Source: Neodiprion pinetum
Taxonomy: Eukaryota; Arthropoda; Insecta; Hymenoptera; Diprionidae
Direction: 5' to 3'
NCBI RefSeq assembly: GCF_021155775.2
Contig: NC_060235.2
Span: forward strand, 24,499,598-24,563,597
Length of the DNA: 64,000 nt
The position numbers were made by a program, and so were the translations under genes. Within the stretch, counting starts at the first letter, position 1. Every line of letters begins with the position of its first letter. This document shows, piece after piece, positions 62,301 to 64,000 of the stretch. A model generated the notes under the pieces. It was not told the origin of the DNA. It made no database searches and saw only the letters and a program-made list of their open reading frames with translations.

Positions 62301-63878
62301 TATTTATTCCATATTTTTTCCTCTTACTTGATGTAGTTATCCACAGATGAACTATTATTATTGCTGGGTAGTTCTGAGGTAGCTCAATATTGCCTTTGAA
62401 ACCTCATTCTATTGTCCCGTCATTTATTAAGCTTTTTTCTTCCTTCAATTTCATTGAAAACAGCTTGACCAAGTTCTTCTATAAAGGCATGTTGAAGAAG
62501 TTTGGTACAGATTTTTTTCAGGTTACATGAACACAACTTCCTTTATAAACTCTATAAATCTGTCTGGATCAAAACAATCACCTGTTCCACGAATATTTCC
62601 ACTTCCTGAAAACTAACTACTTCTGCTTTTTCAAAGAATTCTGTGGTTATCCTTGGCTTTGCATCGTATTCTTATAAGTCGGCAGGCATTACAAACACTG
62701 CTCATATTCGGATTAGTTTTTGGTTACTGTTGAATGTTGATGTTGATGTGGACATTTTTTTTATATTTATTGTGACTATTTGTTAGTACAATGCTTTCGT
62801 ATACGTAATTGTATACAGTGTCTAATTAACACATCAATTGAACAAATTCGTTTATGCGCTGGCGACAATTATTGTGTAAAAATTGAACTTATATATATTT
62901 TTTTTTAAATTAACAATCGAGCATATACGTAAGCAGAGTAATAATGCTGTTGAAAATGCCTTCTCATTCCATTCATTTGTTATCCTGTAAACTAGATAAA
63001 AAAATTAATCAGTTTGCGATCAAACCAGTCATATCAAATGCTGGTACATTTATGGGGTTAGACAGAGTGCAATTTCAAAATGGAAATTCTACTCTGCTCA
63101 GCCTCATATTGTTGCATAGATATGTCCATATCACTGCATATAAAGCTTTGATGTATTCCTTCTCCAAGCTATAGTTATTACATACTGGACGATACTTTTG
63201 CAGTTACATCACAATGTGACAAAATCAAATAAGCATCAGTCATAAAGTACTATAAAAAAAATCTTTACACGTACATTGTCGTAGCATAAATAAAAATATA
63301 GTAGATAGTTTAATTCATTGATTTCTTTTTTCATGATTTACGAAGAGTTGAATGTAAATTGTGTCTTGTGTAAAATTATTTTTAAATGGTGGCTGGTTGT
63401 TGTCTCCGGTATATTCACAATATAGTGATTTATTAACATATTCTCATTTCGGGAAAACTTAAAATTTGCAATTTTCTTTTATCTGGATGTATTTAAAGCT
63501 CGCATTCGTTTATAATTGGAGTTACTTGATTTTAGGATTTGCTATATGATCATTACAGCCTACTTGCATACCATTACATTGCCAAAATATTTTAGTTCAT
63601 CAATCTTATCTTAATAAGTTGAAGGATTTCACATACCACCATACAAATATAGTGTTGAGTCTTCCTTTTCTTGCGAACAAACAGATGCTGGTTAATGATC
63701 ATATGGCATAAAGCAGAGATGCTAATGACTTTTTTTCAACAGGAACAAGATAGACTTTCAAACAGAGATCGGTCTAGTCGGGAGGCAGAGCAAGAGCGTC
63801 AATGGAAACATCTGCAAGCAATGCGCCAACAGCAAGCACAAATACAGCAGCAAGTTATTCACGAGCAGCGCGTACATG
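32316..63878 (+). CDS. KMT2C: Histone-lysine N-methyltransferase 2C/2D-like protein (Lpt/KMT2C), N-terminal part; gene continues beyond window
   Basis: Fourteen coding exons: 32316-32466, 35939-36107, 36775-36948, 38151-38378, 39513-39756, 40242-40359, 40477-41402, 43936-45676, 46714-46875, 47923-48037, 48398-48618, 49309-49433, 59488-60219, 63743-63878. All introns are GT-AG; phases close throughout (1747 codons plus 1 base). Domains: acidic start (MDDEERLEGEEE), AT-hook GRPRK (about 81-85), extended PHD (about 170-355), PHD triplet (about 368-555), second PHD triplet (about 706-880), a conserved EGMVWTPRGDQPPPEGF block, an HMG box (about 1402-1458), a Ser/Thr/Pro-rich segment and a Gln-rich helix. 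This order is that of KMT2C/KMT2D and Drosophila Lpt, nuclear components of COMPASS-like complexes that methylate H3K4 at enhancers. FYRN/FYRC and SET are not in the window, so I cannot tell a fused KMT2 gene from a separate Lpt gene. The 5' exon has a plausible 3' splice site upstream (about 32286), implying a noncoding first exon. Confidence 0.93.
32467..35938 (+). other. Intron 1 of the KMT2C-like gene
   Basis: A 3.5-kb AT-rich intron with donor GTTAGT and acceptor TTGTTTAG. I see no coding exon inside. A GC-richer island at about 35380-35600 carries a 127-codon ORF (35463-35846) that resembles no protein and overlaps the branch and acceptor region. A first intron of a large chromatin gene could hold regulatory elements, but none is identifiable by eye. 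Confidence 0.6.
38151..40359 (+). other. Extended PHD (ePHD1) domain, encoded by three exons of the KMT2C-like gene
   Basis: The exon at 38151 starts with PGKVCSLCNLGERS, the first CxxC of a pre-PHD zinc module. The exon at 39513 supplies FYIHHSCALWS and RRCAYCSHYGASIPCK. The exon at 40242 supplies GSCNRYFHLPCAAASGC and FTLFCSQH. Together these give the C2HC pre-PHD plus atypical PHD arrangement (C2HC-C4-H-C2H) known from the KMT2 family and related chromatin proteins. Between the first CxxC and the rest is an acidic, Ser-rich insert (about 50 residues). The donor after the middle exon is weak (GTCATA), though phase and protein continuity support it. Confidence 0.85.
38815..38880. repeat. Fragment of a CAGGGTGG-type interspersed repeat
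   Basis: The segment begins CAGACAGGGTGGCGACTGAAC and continues into a repeated AAATTAGGG motif. The start matches the ends of the element at 3931-4022 and the inverted end at 27472. It lies in an intron of the KMT2C-like gene. No matching right end is seen, so it is probably truncated. Confidence 0.35.
40492..41055 (+). other. PHD fingers 2-4 (first PHD triplet) of the KMT2C-like protein
   Basis: One exon holds three consecutive Cys/His modules. PHD2 starts CMHCYGMGD, has MCSICGRHYHGSC and ends WQCAGC. PHD3 runs CQVCRQPEE, MLCEQCDKAYHPGC, WKCKCC. PHD4 starts at CDSCYQQRNKGFSCPLC, continues MVQCSSCKKFVHGTC and ends VCLQC. The Cys4-His-Cys3 spacing is intact in each. The exon tail is basic and Gly/Lys-rich (about residues 600-670), suggesting nuclear localisation or nucleic-acid contact. 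Confidence 0.88.
42065..43640 (-). mobile_element. Decayed Ty1/copia-type retrotransposon fragment (gag, protease, start of integrase), antisense in an intron
   Basis: Read on the minus strand, the order is: a gag start with SGENYAM (about 43490), a gag core with ATVSEKEKLNYMLNTLPESY (43039-43326), a degenerate CCHC knuckle region (about 42830) and the aspartic protease motif VVDSGCTHHI (about 42590). A KDMKSNLI block follows (about 42400), then the integrase start FIDDYGS (about 42090). This is the Copia polyprotein order. The frames are broken by several stops and shifts, and integrase core, reverse transcriptase and RNase H are absent. No LTRs are recognised. The copy is inactive. It sits in the intron between the two PHD-triplet exons, opposite to host transcription. 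Confidence 0.85.
44041..44577 (+). other. PHD fingers 5-7 (second PHD triplet) of the KMT2C-like protein
   Basis: In the 1741-base exon, PHD5 runs CVMCGAIG, ACAQCGQCYHPYC, WRCLDC. PHD6 runs CEGCGERND, LCDDCDISYHIYC, WKCKWC, with the aromatic/acidic LILCDDCD wording of histone-binding fingers. PHD7 runs CASCQEPYNEGE, QCVQCERWLHCAC, NCVLC. Zinc ligands are intact. A Pro-rich linker and a DGVYLSEAGMHHIKSLTVEQ block follow, a conserved KMT2C/D feature. In the vertebrate KMT2C/D proteins this region binds histone H4/H3; here that is inferred. Confidence 0.88.
47225..47415 (+). repeat. Interspersed repeat, second long copy of the family at 20.0 kb
   Basis: The blocks AATGAGTGGGAAGTTTGCAG, TGCACTTGTAA, AAAGTTTGATTTGAG, GTTTAGGTAACTTATGC and GAGTTATTCAAAAGTGCG match, in order, the minus-strand copy at 19990-20255. 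Within it, TTACAAGTGCA (about 47219) and TGCACTTGTAA (about 47287) form an inverted pair about 80 bases apart. It lies in an intron of the KMT2C-like gene. Confidence 0.6.
48570..49433 (+). other. HMG-box region of the KMT2C-like protein, split by one intron
   Basis: The end of the exon at 48398-48618 encodes YANMNHPEWKTEYP. The exon at 49309-49433 continues AWSERCKQILKRWRALTNDQ and KAPYLNQARDNRAAIR. The pattern of basic residues and W/Y positions (W-K-x-LT-ND-QK-APY-L-AR) is that of the HMG box found after the PHD triplets in KMT2C/D. The splice joins an Ala codon split G|CT. Confidence 0.8.
50812..51425. other. GC-richer block in an intron, possible solo LTR or regulatory segment
   Basis: The segment is visibly richer in G+C and CpG than the flanks. 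It contains a C-run (AAAACCCCCCCTTCC), a CGCAGCGCGGGGAGG stretch, a TATAAATTAAAT box-like sequence near 50987, a CTCTCTCT tract near 51210 and CGCCCGCGGCCGTATGG near 51352. The order (CpG-rich part, TATA-like box, pyrimidine tract) is compatible with an LTR, but I found no convincing TG...CA ends or target duplication. An intronic promoter or enhancer is the other option. Confidence 0.2.
52765..53320. mobile_element. Large imperfect palindrome (foldback element), arms about 250 bases
   Basis: The left arm (about 52765-53020) contains in order GAGTGTGTTTTAC, TTAGTTTTTAGCCTC, CCGGAACTCGATAGTAAAA, TAACCGAAATATATCAAAAA and AAGTTGGGAAGCCATTTTTAG. The right arm (about 53075-53320) contains their diverged reverse complements: GAGTTCCGGTTTC, TACATATTTCAGTTAAGG, AACAGCTTCCCAACTTATAC, GAGGCTAAAAACTAAATTTC and GTTTTACGCACCTC. 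The arms are separated by about 60 AT-rich bases. No ORF. It looks like an old foldback MITE; terminal boundaries and target duplication are not clear. Confidence 0.7.
53905..53970. repeat. GGTGGT-type purine/pyrimidine-biased microsatellite
   Basis: About 65 bases of diverged GGTNGT and GTGGTG units (ATGGTTGGTGG ... GGTGGTGGTGACGGTGG ... AGTAGCAGTGAGG), G-rich on the + strand, inside the 10-kb intron. Confidence 0.7.
59488..60219 (+). other. 732-base Ser/Thr/Pro-rich exon of the KMT2C-like gene, possible cassette exon
   Basis: This 244-codon exon starts at IPKDLPSTTPV after a CCGACAG acceptor and ends QAPPM before GTGAGC. Both ends are phase 0, and so are the donor at 49433 and the acceptor at 63742, so inclusion or skipping would both preserve the frame. 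The product is Ser/Thr/Pro-rich and disordered, with one conserved-looking motif, RVLTPSEIMRTLPSLSQEHY. The acceptor has a poor pyrimidine tract. The open frame and codon quality are good across the whole exon. Confidence 0.8.
63743..63878 (+). other. Gln-rich helical exon of the KMT2C-like gene, last coding exon seen in the window
   Basis: The exon follows TTTTTTTCAACAG and encodes EQDRLSNRDRSSREAEQER and QWKHLQAMRQQQAQIQQQV, a charged to Gln-rich stretch likely to form a coiled coil. It ends with a split codon before GTAAAC. The frame continues to further exons beyond the right edge of the window. Confidence 0.85.
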
Positions 63879-64000
63879 GTAAACACAATGTTTAAAAATT
63901 TGATTATTTGGCAAACAATGATTGTTGTCATTCTATGAAAAATGTATAAGAATAAGACGATGACGTAAAAAATTATATTTTTAGCTAGTGCTCAGGTAAA

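Overview
The window is eukaryotic nuclear DNA from an animal, almost certainly an insect. It is AT-rich, its genes are split by GT-AG introns, and it carries many short interspersed repeats. The protein matches (an insect-type ADP-forming succinyl-CoA ligase beta subunit, an SLC22-type organic cation transporter and the N-terminal part of a KMT2C/Lpt-type chromatin protein) fit an insect. Hymenoptera is my best guess, but the sequence alone does not prove it. I see no operons, CRISPR arrays, rRNA genes or convincing tRNA genes.

Layout. (1) 0-7 kb: a complete seven-exon gene on the + strand (858-6884) for mitochondrial succinyl-CoA ligase [ADP-forming] subunit beta, 454 aa. A small unrecognised ORF lies head-to-head upstream on the minus strand. 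(2) 7-9.2 kb: intergenic DNA with a degenerate array of a TTGTAATCC-like motif. (3) 9.2-19.2 kb: a complete nine-exon gene on the minus strand (19131 down to 9176) for a 558-aa MFS/SLC22 transporter. Every splice phase closes exactly. (4) 19.2-32.3 kb: about 13 kb with no recognisable gene. It holds MITE-like foldback elements (24.2, 30.3 and 30.8 kb), a tandem repeat (28.5 kb), other interspersed repeats, and possible 5' ends of the two flanking genes. (5) 32.3-64 kb: the 5' part of a large + strand gene, 14 coding exons and about 1747 codons, running off the right edge. It encodes an acidic N-terminus, an AT-hook, an extended PHD domain, two PHD triplets and an HMG box. This is the signature of KMT2C/KMT2D, and of Drosophila Lpt. 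FYR and SET domains would lie beyond the window. One intron holds an antisense decayed Ty1/copia fragment, and a 10-kb intron holds a large imperfect palindrome.

The three genes have no obvious shared pathway: TCA-cycle metabolism, membrane transport and enhancer chromatin. The gene models were built by hand from codon frame, splice consensus and phase closure. I found no clearly novel biological system. The most interesting non-gene signals are several uncatalogued repeat families recognisable from copies or inverted arms inside this one window.
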